Origin: Verrucomicrobiota bacterium
Lineage (GTDB): Bacteria > Verrucomicrobiota > Lentisphaeria > JABSQK01 > JAJFLO01
Length of the DNA: 39,693 nt
Assembly: GCA_021772615.1 (NCBI GenBank)
Contig: JAJFLQ010000072.1
Span: 1-39,693 of the forward strand
Reading direction: 5' to 3'
Both the position numbers and the translations under genes were made by a program. This document shows, in pieces, positions 1-8,304 of this stretch (its first letter is position 1; the number at the start of each line of letters is the position of its first letter). The notes under the pieces are model-generated. The model saw nothing but the letters and a program-made list of their open reading frames with translations, was not told the origin of the DNA and made no database searches.

Positions 1-1
1 G

Positions 2-229
2 GGTTCAAGACTCATCCACGGATCGGTCGCCGGGGCCGCGCCAGAGCGGCGGCGGCGATCACTGGCCGTTCATTTTCTGCCGAACGAAATGAAAGCTGGA
101 AATCTGGAGCGGGATTTTGATTTTCTCAAGTTCAAAGAAAAATATGGTATGTCGTACGCCGCGCGTTCAATGAAAGAACCTGCAACGCTGATCCTGAAGA
201 AACTGAAGAATCGGTTGTGCGCACGTTGA
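2..229 (+). CDS. C-terminal end of a phytanoyl-CoA dioxygenase-like (PhyH) protein, cut by the window edge
   Basis: An open frame runs from the first bases of the window to a TGA at 227-229 and gives the last 75 residues of a protein whose start lies outside. Near its beginning it reads G-S-R-L-I-H-G-S, followed by a short spacer, several arginines and a hydrophobic strand. This matches the end of the double-stranded beta-helix in PhyH-family Fe(II)/2-oxoglutarate dioxygenases, where the last metal-binding His precedes an Arg that holds 2-oxoglutarate. The tail is rich in Lys and Arg. Such enzymes hydroxylate small organic substrates and often sit in glycan or natural-product loci, which fits the glycosyltransferase next door. 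Only a short tail is visible, so the family call is tentative and the substrate unknown. Confidence 0.5.
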   Translation, partial: GSRLIHGSVAGAAPERRRRSLAVHFLPNEMKAGNLERDFDFLKFKEKYGMSYAARSMKEPATLILKKLKNRLCAR

Positions 230-532
230 ATCGGTACGGGCTCATCGTGCGGCAGCCATGTGTTGCGCACAGCGCCTTGGAGCGTGCCGACTTGACGGCG
301 TCCCGCTTAGCGGGATCATCGCAAGCGCCGACTACTCGCCGGGGGGTGCGGTCTGGTTTCGCCGCCCGGTTTCCTCGTCCTCGTCGTTCGTTCGTTCTTT
401 CCCGCGTCCACCAGGCCGTTCTTGCGTGATCCTGATCGGCAGTGCTGCCGCGTTAGTGTGTTCCAATGTGCGTGCGGGACGGGACTCAGGCCAATCGTAC
501 CCGAATCACGATGTCTGCGCGACATTGGGCGG
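230..532. other. Convergent intergenic region without a recognisable gene
   Basis: This gap separates the ends of two convergent genes. It holds a small perfect hairpin at 301-315 (arms tcccgc/gcggga, 3-base loop), without a T-run, and a stretch of TCGTCC/TCGTTC simple sequence around 374-405. Open frames crossing it have no ribosome binding site and no family resemblance. Confidence 0.5.
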
Positions 533-1618
533 TCAGTCCGATGCACTACTTCCGAACTCTACTCCAGAATGTCGCAGTATCCGGGGGACAATCGTTTCCG
601 GTACTCTTTCGCGCAGCAGATCCTTGTTGATCTGCTTCATGATGGCGGATCTCGACACCGTCGCGGATGTGAGAAGACGTCCTATTTGCGTGCCGAAATA
701 GAGCCAGTAGCGCCACCTCGGAATATGCACCGCATCGTGATGTAACAGATTGACAATATGCCAGATGTTATAATTGGTTCGTATTTCGGTCAACCCTCTG
801 ATGACCTTCCACTTCTTGCGGTGCCCATTCGCCAGTCGGAATTGGATCCAGAACGGCAGATACCGGACCACGTCATCAAAATCATAGTCAGAGCATGCGC
901 GCATCTCCCGAGATAACAAGACCGGGACGCCGGCTTTGCGTGCTCTGTGACAATACTCGAAGTCGCCCCCGTAGTGGCGAAACCGCTTCTCGTCCGGCAG
1001 GCCAATCAGATCGACAACGTCTTGCGGAACGATGGCCAGGTTGCCATTGATGGTCTGCACTGCCATGAGAGCATCGTCCCCGAAATCTTCGAGGCGGCGC
1101 ACCGGGCCACACGAGCCGTGACCGCCGAATGCGATCCAATCAGTGATGGTGTTGCTGAACACGATGCCCCCGATAATCGGCCGACATCCGTGCGTTTCCG
1201 GAGAGTCGGCAGGTTGCAGGCGATTCCAATTCGCGTTAGCGGCGTCTCCGGTCAACGGTGCGGTTTCGTAGTTGCGGCAGAACCGTGCGACAACGGTCAA
1301 TGCGTGCCGATCCAGCACAATGTCGTCGTTCAGCCAAAGGTAATACCTGGGATTGAGGCGATCGGCGGCGTATTTCATGCCGGCCACGATAGCGCCGGTC
1401 CACCATAAATGTCCGTTACCGCGGACAAGATGGGCATCCGGGTATTCACGGGCTACCATGTCGTACGTGCCATCGTCTGAGCCGTCGTCAATCACCACAA
1501 TGTCGAATTTTGCATCGGACACTGCATCCCCTGACTGCAAATGTTTGATCTGGTCAAGAATATTTCGGGTATGATGTATCCGATTTCGAACTGGAATCAG
1601 GATCGCAATAGTAGTCAT
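533..1618 (-). CDS. Family 2 glycosyltransferase (rhamnosyltransferase-like)
   Basis: This 361-residue protein has the GT-A fold layout of family 2 glycosyltransferases. It has a first strand with I-P-V-R-N-R near residues 8-13 and a DDGS nucleotide-sugar-binding motif at 44-47. G-N-G-H-L-W-W-T-G-A follows at about 67-76, and a metal-binding L-N-D-D at 96-99. The acceptor-side motif G-G-D-F-E-Y-C-H-R lies at 217-225. The WW-T-G signature is typical of the subgroup that includes rhamnosyltransferases of O-antigen and exopolysaccharide clusters. No membrane segment is seen, so it should work on the cytoplasmic face of the membrane. The ATG at 1618 is preceded by a weak GGA. The gene is convergent with the dioxygenase tail and divergent from the operon starting at 2046. 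Sugar donor and acceptor cannot be told from sequence. Confidence 0.9.
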   Translation of the reverse strand: MTTIAILIPVRNRIHHTRNILDQIKHLQSGDAVSDAKFDIVVIDDGSDDGTYDMVAREYPDAHLVRGNGHLWWTGAIVAGMKYAADRLNPRYYLWLNDDIVLDRHALTVVARFCRNYETAPLTGDAANANWNRLQPADSPETHGCRPIIGGIVFSNTITDWIAFGGHGSCGPVRRLEDFGDDALMAVQTINGNLAIVPQDVVDLIGLPDEKRFRHYGGDFEYCHRARKAGVPVLLSREMRACSDYDFDDVVRYLPFWIQFRLANGHRKKWKVIRGLTEIRTNYNIWHIVNLLHHDAVHIPRWRYWLYFGTQIGRLLTSATVSRSAIMKQINKDLLRERVPETIVPRILRHSGVEFGSSASD

Positions 1619-2045
1619 TGAATCCGGCCCGCGTGGGTGACATTAGCAACTGTACGGTGACGGTACCTGTTCCCGGCCTTCACAATGCAGCTTCGCCTGG
1701 GAGGATGCGGATTATTGTTTCGATACGATGTCGCCATATTATTCGGAATATTCAGGCTATGATGCTGTACGTCATGGAGATATAAATCCCCTCCCCGCAG
1801 GGGTTCGTCAGACTTGAAATGATTCGAATGGCTGGGTATTCTTACCATGTTGGCGTGTACGGTTGAAGGGTAGCTTGCGGCGCAATGCGATTGATGATTC
1901 GTGTTGGCACGGAAGGTTCGGTTTGTCGCGTATCAGCCGTTGGCATAGATGGCACGGCTGTCATAACATAACGCCGCAACGATTAACACAATGTGTCTGA
2001 GTAAACAATGTTGGATAAATCAGGATCGGCTGCAAGGAGACATTA
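1619..2045. other. Divergent intergenic region, probably with promoters for both neighbours
   Basis: This region separates the start of the glycosyltransferase gene from the plus-strand operon at 2046. It contains a GC-rich hairpin at about 1789-1804 (cccct/agggg arms) and a possible plus-strand promoter at 1940-1967, listed separately. I see no RNA gene and no convincing small ORF. Confidence 0.5.
1940..1967 (+). promoter_or_regulatory. Possible sigma-70-like promoter for the operon starting at 2046
   Basis: TTGGCA at 1940-1945 and CATAAC at 1962-1967 are separated by 16 bases and lie about 80 bases before the start codon at 2046. Each box has two mismatches or fewer to the sigma-70 consensus. 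The assignment rests on pattern alone. Confidence 0.3.
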
Positions 2046-2510
2046 ATGGACGAAGAATATCTTCAGGTAGAGGTGCAGGTTGTCATCACTTCGGGTATGA
2101 ATTTCAGGGTTGGAAGTCCCCGTCTTATGTATTGGCTGAACGCCGTGCAAATGCCGGGTATGGACGATATCCCCGTTCACATTACCACAGTAGTCCGCTC
2201 GGCGCCCAACGTGCCGATGGTATCCGAGGACTTCGAGATCGACTTTCCCCGCATCTCTCCGCTGCTGGATGTTTTCGCCAGGTGCAATTATCCCGGACGG
2301 CCGTTGACAATTGATGGCGTGAACGATTCCACAAACACGTGGTCGCGACTATTTCTCCGGGTAAAGTTGAACGAGGCCGAGAGCAATCTCGACGTTGCCG
2401 TACAATCCTCCGGCATCGACGGCGGCGATACGTCGGTGTTGCGACTGATTCTGCGAGAGCTGTTCGAACTCGGGAATATCGAGCAGATTCAGTGTCTGGA
2501 GTTCATGTAG
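2046..2510 (+). CDS. Hypothetical protein, first gene of a four-gene operon
   Basis: I do not recognise this 154-residue protein. It has no signal peptide or membrane segment and looks like a soluble mixed alpha/beta protein. A central stretch is rich in Pro and Asp (residues ~60-75), and a helical end carries L-R-L-I-L-R-E-L-F-E-L. The ATG at 2046 has a good ribosome binding site (AAGGAG, 5 bases upstream). The next gene, a sugar-phosphate mutarotase, begins 19 bases after its stop, so the two are almost certainly co-transcribed. That placement hints at a role in the same sugar-related or envelope process, but nothing in the sequence shows an activity. Confidence 0.75.
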   Translation: MDEEYLQVEVQVVITSGMNFRVGSPRLMYWLNAVQMPGMDDIPVHITTVVRSAPNVPMVSEDFEIDFPRISPLLDVFARCNYPGRPLTIDGVNDSTNTWSRLFLRVKLNEAESNLDVAVQSSGIDGGDTSVLRLILRELFELGNIEQIQCLEFM

Positions 2511-2529
2511 ATCCCTGGAGGCCGGTTTC

Positions 2530-3450
2530 ATGACGGATATCGCTGCACTACACGCGGCATTCGGCGGCGACGGGCGATTTCGTTTTGACGCGACGCCCGG
2601 CGGTATTCCGATTGTGGACGTTACGACGGCATCTGCCGTCGCACGCATTTCACTTTCCGGCGGTCAGATACTTGGCTACCAAATCAGTGGCTGCGAACCG
2701 GTACTCTGGCTAAGTCAGCTAGCCCGTGATGAACCGGGTGTCCCTATACGTGGCGGCATCCCGATCTGCTGGCCGTGGTTCGGGCGTCCTGCCGCGGCTG
2801 CGGATAAGCCGGCACACGGAATTGTGCGACAGGCGTTGTGGGAATGTCGGCGATGTGTTGCCATTTCCGACTCAGAATCCGAGATCGAATTGCGGCTATG
2901 CGACTCCGAGAAAACGAGGGTCTTGTGGCCGTTTGGCTTTGAACTGGTCGTCTGTTTTCGCATTGGCCCGACATTGGCTGTGACATTGTCCACGCGCAAC
3001 ATCAACAAAGAACCGTTTATGTTCGAAGAGGCGCTGCACAGTTATTTTGCGGTGGAAAATAGTCGGACGATTACGATTCGCGGTGTCGAGGGGCGTCCAT
3101 ATCGCGATGCCACCCGCAGTCTCGCCGAAGGTGTGGAATGCAAACCACTCCGTATCGCGGCGGAAACTGATCGGATCTATAACGCCGCGCATACGTGGTC
3201 TGCAATCGATGACCCCGGTAACGCGCGCACAATTCACATTGTCCCGTCTGATGCTGCCTCGATCGTAATTTGGAATCCATGGCAGGCGAAGGCCAAACGG
3301 ATGTCCGATTACGGCGATCTCGAATATCGGCAGATGGTGTGCGTGGAGAATGGGAATATACGGAGCGACAGGATCGTTCTGGAAGCGGGGGCCGAGCACA
3401 CGATGCAGTGTCATATATCTGTTGGCAGCCTTGAATTTCAGGGGACATAA
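2530..3450 (+). CDS. D-hexose-6-phosphate mutarotase (aldose 1-epimerase-like, YeaD family)
   Basis: This 306-residue protein matches the YeaD-type glucose-6-phosphate 1-epimerases, which interconvert alpha and beta anomers of hexose 6-phosphates in the cytoplasm. Visible signatures are G-G-I-P-I-C-W-P-W-F-G at 75-85, H-G at 96-97, E-E-A-L-H-S-Y-F around 166-173 with a probable catalytic His at 170, W-N-P-W followed by K-A-K-x-M-S-D near 248-260, and V-C-V-E-N-G-N with the expected catalytic Glu at 273. Length is normal for the family. The ATG has an ideal GGAGG site 8 bases upstream. The downstream gene begins directly after the TAA with no gap, so translation is probably coupled. Confidence 0.9.
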   Translation: MTDIAALHAAFGGDGRFRFDATPGGIPIVDVTTASAVARISLSGGQILGYQISGCEPVLWLSQLARDEPGVPIRGGIPICWPWFGRPAAAADKPAHGIVRQALWECRRCVAISDSESEIELRLCDSEKTRVLWPFGFELVVCFRIGPTLAVTLSTRNINKEPFMFEEALHSYFAVENSRTITIRGVEGRPYRDATRSLAEGVECKPLRIAAETDRIYNAAHTWSAIDDPGNARTIHIVPSDAASIVIWNPWQAKAKRMSDYGDLEYRQMVCVENGNIRSDRIVLEAGAEHTMQCHISVGSLEFQGT

Positions 3451-4056
3451 TTGACCGCGGTTGCCGCAGAATCACGTATAACACGGGTCGATTACATCGC
3501 GTATCGGCTGAAGCGAGCTGTTATTTTCGCAGCAGTCGGCTTGTTGCCGCGCACCAGATCGGCGTTGCTGCTTGCAGCGCTACCTCTCATGATTTTTCGC
3601 CCGACTGCCCGACGGCATCTGCACCATTTCCTATACGGCAATGGGCGCAGTGTCACCCTGCCGGCAAGCCGTCTCCTGCATGATGATCCGGGCGTGCGAC
3701 GACAGATTGCCGGAGCCGTACACAGTGCATTACGAGCGCGTAAGGCGAGTGGGACCGTTATGGTATCACAACGGCATTTTCACAACATGGATCTGTTATA
3801 CGCGCTGGGGGCGACGCGAGTGCATTGGGAAAAGTGCGGCCTGTTTGTACGGATTTGGTTTCGTACCCGATATCGTTGGCGGCCGGCGGAAGTACGCGTT
3901 TCTCAAGCGCTGCATCGGCGTGCCTGCGCCTTGATCCCCCAAGGTGCGGCGGAATTTGACATTGCGGGTGACGCCGCCATGGTTGCTGTATCGGAACTTG
4001 ATCACGAGCCTGTTCCTGTGGAGCCTTCTGTTGAGGCTGTGATGTACCTGCTGTAA
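3451..4056 (+). CDS. Hypothetical protein, TTG start abutting the mutarotase stop
   Basis: I do not recognise this 201-residue basic protein. It starts with a TTG immediately after the mutarotase stop codon; GGGG about 7 bases before it, inside the mutarotase gene, may serve as the ribosome binding site. A moderately hydrophobic stretch near residues 26-50 could contact the membrane but is interrupted by Arg. The middle is rich in His, Arg and Trp, with several H-R and R-W-R clusters. The C-terminal part is acidic. There is no clear signal peptide. The operon position suggests a shared process with the mutarotase and the following lipoprotein, but no function can be assigned. Confidence 0.65.
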   Translation: MTAVAAESRITRVDYIAYRLKRAVIFAAVGLLPRTRSALLLAALPLMIFRPTARRHLHHFLYGNGRSVTLPASRLLHDDPGVRRQIAGAVHSALRARKASGTVMVSQRHFHNMDLLYALGATRVHWEKCGLFVRIWFRTRYRWRPAEVRVSQALHRRACALIPQGAAEFDIAGDAAMVAVSELDHEPVPVEPSVEAVMYLL

Positions 4057-4077
4057 TGTCGGTTGCGAAGTAGGAGC

Positions 4078-4533
4078 ATGTCCGAATCTGGAGTAAATGT
4101 CGTGAAGAAGCGTGTAAAGCTGTTAATGGTTTCAGCGGCGATTATCATGGTCGCATCCTGTGCATCCTTGGACGACGTCCGCTATTCCAGAGGGGAGGGC
4201 AGCACACACGTATTTCAACGATCATACCATGAGGTCTGGGATGTTGTCCCGGCGGCTATCGCAGAAATGGAGCCTGTGATTGTGGAAAGCAACAAAGACG
4301 AGGGATTTGTGTTGCTCGAACGCACCCATACCACACTTCCGCACGGCGAGAAGATCGCTATCTTTGTTGATAAGCTGGACGGCGGCCGGGTTCGCGTCGA
4401 AGTGGTCGCAAAGCGAACGATCACAATGAATGCGCTTGCCACACAGTGGGAGCACCGTATCCTCGATCGCATTAAACTGAAGTTGCAGAATCGATCCGCG
4501 GATTCGCCAACGCCGACTGCTGTGCCGGAATAG
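4078..4533 (+). CDS. Small lipoprotein of unknown function
   Basis: This protein of about 151 residues carries a lipoprotein signal: a basic start (K-K-R-V-K), a hydrophobic core and the lipobox V-A-S-C, so it should be lipid-anchored in the envelope. The mature part looks like a small alpha/beta domain with alternating hydrophobic strands and a final amphipathic helix, similar in layout to short DUF3568-like lipoproteins. I chose the ATG at 4078, which has TAGGAG just before it. A GTG at 4102, with GGAG 8 bases upstream, would give a more typical 20-residue signal peptide and is equally possible. It is the last gene of the operon and is followed by two hairpins. Confidence 0.7.
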   Translation: MSESGVNVVKKRVKLLMVSAAIIMVASCASLDDVRYSRGEGSTHVFQRSYHEVWDVVPAAIAEMEPVIVESNKDEGFVLLERTHTTLPHGEKIAIFVDKLDGGRVRVEVVAKRTITMNALATQWEHRILDRIKLKLQNRSADSPTPTAVPE

Positions 4534-4541
4534 TTCGCCGT

Positions 4542-4616
4542 TATCCTCTGGCAAACAGGATAGACATTCCTGTCTGTCCATACGATGCGCTCCGGGTGGA
4601 CAGGCAAGAGAATGTC
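4542..4616 (+). terminator. Two consecutive hairpins after the lipoprotein gene
   Basis: A perfect 6-bp hairpin (tatcct/aggata) lies at 4542-4562, 8 bases after the stop codon. Directly next to it, 4563-4580 and 4597-4616 form a larger imperfect inverted repeat whose ends gacattc/gaatgtc and tgtcca/tggaca pair exactly. No T-run follows, so this may act as a transcript-end stabiliser or a factor-dependent terminator rather than a classic intrinsic terminator. Confidence 0.4.
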
Positions 4617-4889
4617 AATCCTACGACATGCCCGATAGCATACCGCGGTTACGACCGCGTCTACGCCCGGCCGATCTGCTCGAAATCATCGCGCCACTCT
4701 CCCCTGACGGAACGCCGTCGCCTAATAATCGCTCCCGTCCAGCGTATTAAGATTTACAGTATCGTATCAAAGAAATACTAAAAATGTCGTACCCGATACG
4801 GTATGTTCCCACTGGCAATGCGGTTGTATTGCCCTTATTTCCACCGGCCTGTGTCCATCTAACAACGCAGGGTCGGTGAGGCGAAGATC
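4617..4889. promoter_or_regulatory. Upstream region of the transporter gene with a weak promoter candidate
   Basis: TTTACA at 4753-4758 and TACTAA at 4776-4781 are 17 bases apart and could form a sigma-70-like promoter for the gene at 4890. The -10 box is poor. The rest of the gap shows no gene or RNA that I can recognise. Confidence 0.25.
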
Positions 4890-7800
4890 ATGAAAAGCCG
4901 AATTATCAGGCTCCTGGGCATTTCACACAGAGAGTGGCCTCGGGTGGTTTCCATGAGCAGCCTCTTTGCATTGCTCATGATTGGCTGGGTATTTGGAAAT
5001 TCCGGTCGCGAAGCTTTCTTTGTCAAGAAAGTCGGCGCTGACAGTCTGCCGGCAATGTATATCCTGAAGTCGGTGCTGGTCATCGTCTTTACGGCAATCT
5101 ATTTCCAGCTCGTTCAGATCTTTCCGCGCTACCGTTTCTTCACCATACAGCTCGTAACCTTCGGCATTACCATGGCCGGCCTTACGCTGCTCATCCCGAC
5201 CGGGTATGTATGGGTGCCCTACGCGATCTATGTGTTCTCCGAGGTATTCTTCGAGGTTCTCGTATTCATGCAATTCTGGGCTGTCGCGAATGACATATTC
5301 AATCCGCGCGAAGGCAAACGTATTTTCCCACTTATCGGCGGGACGGGATTGGTCGGTGTTATTGTTGGTGGACTCCTGACCCAACCGATCGCGACAATGA
5401 TTGGCACAACAAACTTAATGATACTCTGGGCTGTGTTGATGCTGGCGATGGTTCCATTGGTTGATTGGGTTCGGGAATCAGCATACAATGTCGGCGCCGC
5501 AAGTGCCGGCCGCGGGCGACGGCCGGCGACGACGGTGTTCCCGGTACGGGGATCCCGAGAGATCTGGCGCGTCCCGCTGGTGCGGTCGATGGCGATGTAT
5601 TCGGTGCCCATGTGGTTTGCGGTATACTTCATTGATTACCAGTTTTTCGTTACGATGGACGCTGTGATCGCCGATCCTGACCGTCTTGCCGGCCTGTTGG
5701 GGTTGCTCAGCAGTCTGGTTTCATTATCGGGCCTGTTGCTGCAACTGTTCGTCACCAGCCGTATGCTCAGCAGATTCGGAGTGGGCACAACTCTTCTCAT
5801 CCATCCGGTGGCGATGACAGTCAATGCATTGATGCTGCTTTTTCGCAGCGCGATTGCGCCGGGTCCTACGCGTTCGCTGTTCAGCTTTCGGTCGTTGTCA
5901 GCCATGTTTGCAAGTTATAGTGACGAGACCCTGGCAAACTCCGTTGGTGAATCCGCGTTCGAGTTGCTGTACAATGCGTTGCCGGCGGGTAACCGATCAC
6001 GATGTCGCGCGTTTGTAACGGGAATCATACGTCCTGCATGCACAATTGCCGCGGGAACGACGCTCATTCTGCTTGTTGCAACCGGTGTCAATGAGATCGC
6101 GATTTCTGCATTTCTATTTGGCTGCTGCGTGATGTGGATCGGAATGACGGTTAAGATCCGGCGCGATTATCTCTTCGGTCTGGTGAGTAATCTAAAGTCG
6201 CACAGTCATGATTTGCGGGATTCGGCTGTTGCAGAGTTGAGCAATCTGAAAGACACGAGTACCACGCAGATTCTGCTGAATTTATTGATTTCACGAGAGG
6301 ACGAGGTGGCTCTTTTTGCACTGGAAATATTGCGGAAGATCGGCTACGCGAATCTTTCCATGCGTCTGTGCGACGTCCTGCCGAACACCAGCTCGCGGCT
6401 CAAGGTGGAGATTCTCGATATTCTTGGTGAGATTGAGGCGGAAGAAGGGATCACTGCAGCGCAACCGCTACTGACCGGACAGCCGCCGGAGGTCGTTGCG
6501 GCCGCTATTCGTGTAGTCAGCAAGTCGGGCACTGTGCACGACCTGGATATGATCAAGGTGTTTCTGGATCACGACAATCTCGACATTCGCTCGGAGGCTG
6601 TGATCGCCGTCATACAACTTGATACGGATGGCGAAAGGCACGATCGTGCGTTTGACATATTGAAATCCATGTCAAACGCCTCTGGTCCGGATGTCCGAGC
6701 AAAGGCTGCGTACATCATTGGTGTTGTTCACGCCAAGAAGCTCATAACACTCTTGATCGATCTTTCGGACTCACGGGAAGAAAGCGTGCAGGCTGAAGTG
6801 ATAAAGGCGAGCGCCTTTGCCAATGACGAACAGATCGTACCGCCACTGATCAAGTTCTTCGAATCCGATCGTCTGCTTCGCTACGTCGTCGATGCGATTA
6901 TTCACCTGGGGCCTGTGGCAGTCGAGCCACTACAGCAACTGCTGCATGTGCCGTTTATGAATGATCAGGTGAAAAAGCAGATGATAAAATGTCTTGGAAA
7001 AATCGGGTCGGCAGAGACGGTGCCTATTCTCTTGGACTTGATCGAGGGCGGTGCGTCGTCCGTGCCGGTACAGCTTTCGGCCGCTGAGGCCATTGCGGTA
7101 ATTAAGTACGGCCGGAGCAGCGGCGGCGGAGCGGCGGCAATAACACGTACGGCAGTCGGGCGCATCACGGCGTTACTACGCACCAATATCGACGCATTGC
7201 GCCAAGACAAGACGGCTGTCTACGCACTCAAGAATCTGCAAAGCGATCGCGCCGTCTTCCTGCTCGTGGACGGATTGGAACGAAACTGCCAACAGCGGCT
7301 GGACCTTATCCTTAAGTTTCTCGAAGTCCTCGATGACACGTCTGCGATTCGTACCGCGGCGATTAATTTGCGCGGCAAGGACCGCCGCTCGCGGGCCGAG
7401 GCCCTTGAGATCCTTGAGGGAAGCAGCCGTGAAGCACGGGATCTTGTGCGTGTATTGGAACACGACGAGTTGCCATGCAGCGAACGTGAGGTGTTGATGG
7501 ATCCTACAGATATCTTCAACGGTATTCTGGACGCCGACTACAACCCCTGGATTCACGCCTGTACAGTCTTTGCCATAGGTGAACTGAGACTGCTCGAATT
7601 CAAGAATCGATTGCTGGACTTGCGGGAACAGCAGGACCTCGATGATACGCTTTCCGACTCAAGCCTGTTTTACGCACTCTCGACTCCAGACCGCCAGATG
7701 AAGAGAGAGCCCATCATTCGCAATAACATCCACATCGCCTTGCACAAACTCGGTGTGGAACCACAGAACCGTGAGGAAAAGGAGGTCATCGAGATGTCCA

Positions 7801-8288
7801 TCAATATGGGACGGATGTTGTTTTTGCGCCGCGTACCCTTGTTCAATGATCTTGAGGGGAGTGATCTGCAGTTCCTGAGTGACATTTGTATCGAGCGTGA
7901 GTACCCTGCGGGCGACAAAATTTTCTCAGAAAACGATCGCGGAGATGCCCTGTATATTATCGAAAGCGGACGTGTCTCGGTGGTCACAGGTGATTGCGAT
8001 CCCGTGACATTGGCGGTATTGCAGGAGCGGGAATGTTTCGGGGAGATGTCGATTCTCGACGGCGAACCGCGATCGGCTTCTGTTGTGGTCCAGAAAGATG
8101 TCAAATTGCTCGTGATCACACGCGAAGATTTTCACGGCATTCTACTGGCCCGGCCGAAGATTGCCATCTCTCTGTTCCGCACATTAAGCATCCGGCTGCG
8201 CGAAACGTTGAACAAGCTGACATCGGCGGAACGCCGTGAAATGAACAAAATCGACAAGAGCTGCGAAGAGGAAACAGTGGCCGTTTGA
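4890..8288 (+). CDS. Npt/ADP-ATP-carrier-like membrane transporter fused to HEAT repeats and a cyclic-nucleotide-binding domain
   Basis: This 1132-residue protein has three parts. Residues ~20-420 form about ten to twelve membrane segments resembling the Npt1/Npt2 (Tlc) nucleotide-transporter branch of the MFS-like fold; the early sequence G-N-S-G-R-E-A-F-F-V-K-K is typical of it. Residues ~435-950 are helical repeats of the HEAT type. Residues ~980-1095 form a cyclic-nucleotide-binding domain whose phosphate-binding cassette F-G-E-M-S-I-L-D-G-E-P-R-S-A (from about 1050) keeps the Gly-Glu and Arg expected for ligand binding. The natural reading is an inner-membrane carrier whose activity responds to a cyclic nucleotide through the repeat scaffold. 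Free-living members of this architecture exist, but their substrate is not established, so nucleotide transport should not be assumed. The ATG at 4890 has GAGG upstream. Confidence 0.85.
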   Translation: MKSRIIRLLGISHREWPRVVSMSSLFALLMIGWVFGNSGREAFFVKKVGADSLPAMYILKSVLVIVFTAIYFQLVQIFPRYRFFTIQLVTFGITMAGLTLLIPTGYVWVPYAIYVFSEVFFEVLVFMQFWAVANDIFNPREGKRIFPLIGGTGLVGVIVGGLLTQPIATMIGTTNLMILWAVLMLAMVPLVDWVRESAYNVGAASAGRGRRPATTVFPVRGSREIWRVPLVRSMAMYSVPMWFAVYFIDYQFFVTMDAVIADPDRLAGLLGLLSSLVSLSGLLLQLFVTSRMLSRFGVGTTLLIHPVAMTVNALMLLFRSAIAPGPTRSLFSFRSLSAMFASYSDETLANSVGESAFELLYNALPAGNRSRCRAFVTGIIRPACTIAAGTTLILLVATGVNEIAISAFLFGCCVMWIGMTVKIRRDYLFGLVSNLKSHSHDLRDSAVAELSNLKDTSTTQILLNLLISREDEVALFALEILRKIGYANLSMRLCDVLPNTSSRLKVEILDILGEIEAEEGITAAQPLLTGQPPEVVAAAIRVVSKSGTVHDLDMIKVFLDHDNLDIRSEAVIAVIQLDTDGERHDRAFDILKSMSNASGPDVRAKAAYIIGVVHAKKLITLLIDLSDSREESVQAEVIKASAFANDEQIVPPLIKFFESDRLLRYVVDAIIHLGPVAVEPLQQLLHVPFMNDQVKKQMIKCLGKIGSAETVPILLDLIEGGASSVPVQLSAAEAIAVIKYGRSSGGGAAAITRTAVGRITALLRTNIDALRQDKTAVYALKNLQSDRAVFLLVDGLERNCQQRLDLILKFLEVLDDTSAIRTAAINLRGKDRRSRAEALEILEGSSREARDLVRVLEHDELPCSEREVLMDPTDIFNGILDADYNPWIHACTVFAIGELRLLEFKNRLLDLREQQDLDDTLSDSSLFYALSTPDRQMKREPIIRNNIHIALHKLGVEPQNREEKEVIEMSINMGRMLFLRRVPLFNDLEGSDLQFLSDICIEREYPAGDKIFSENDRGDALYIIESGRVSVVTGDCDPVTLAVLQERECFGEMSILDGEPRSASVVVQKDVKLLVITREDFHGILLARPKIAISLFRTLSIRLRETLNKLTSAERREMNKIDKSCEEETVAV

Positions 8289-8304
8289 ACGGCGTCGCGC
8301 CAGA

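Noticed and set aside
1789..1804. GC-rich hairpin as a terminator in the divergent region
   Set aside because: The stem is only 5 bp, no T-run follows, and neither neighbouring gene ends here.
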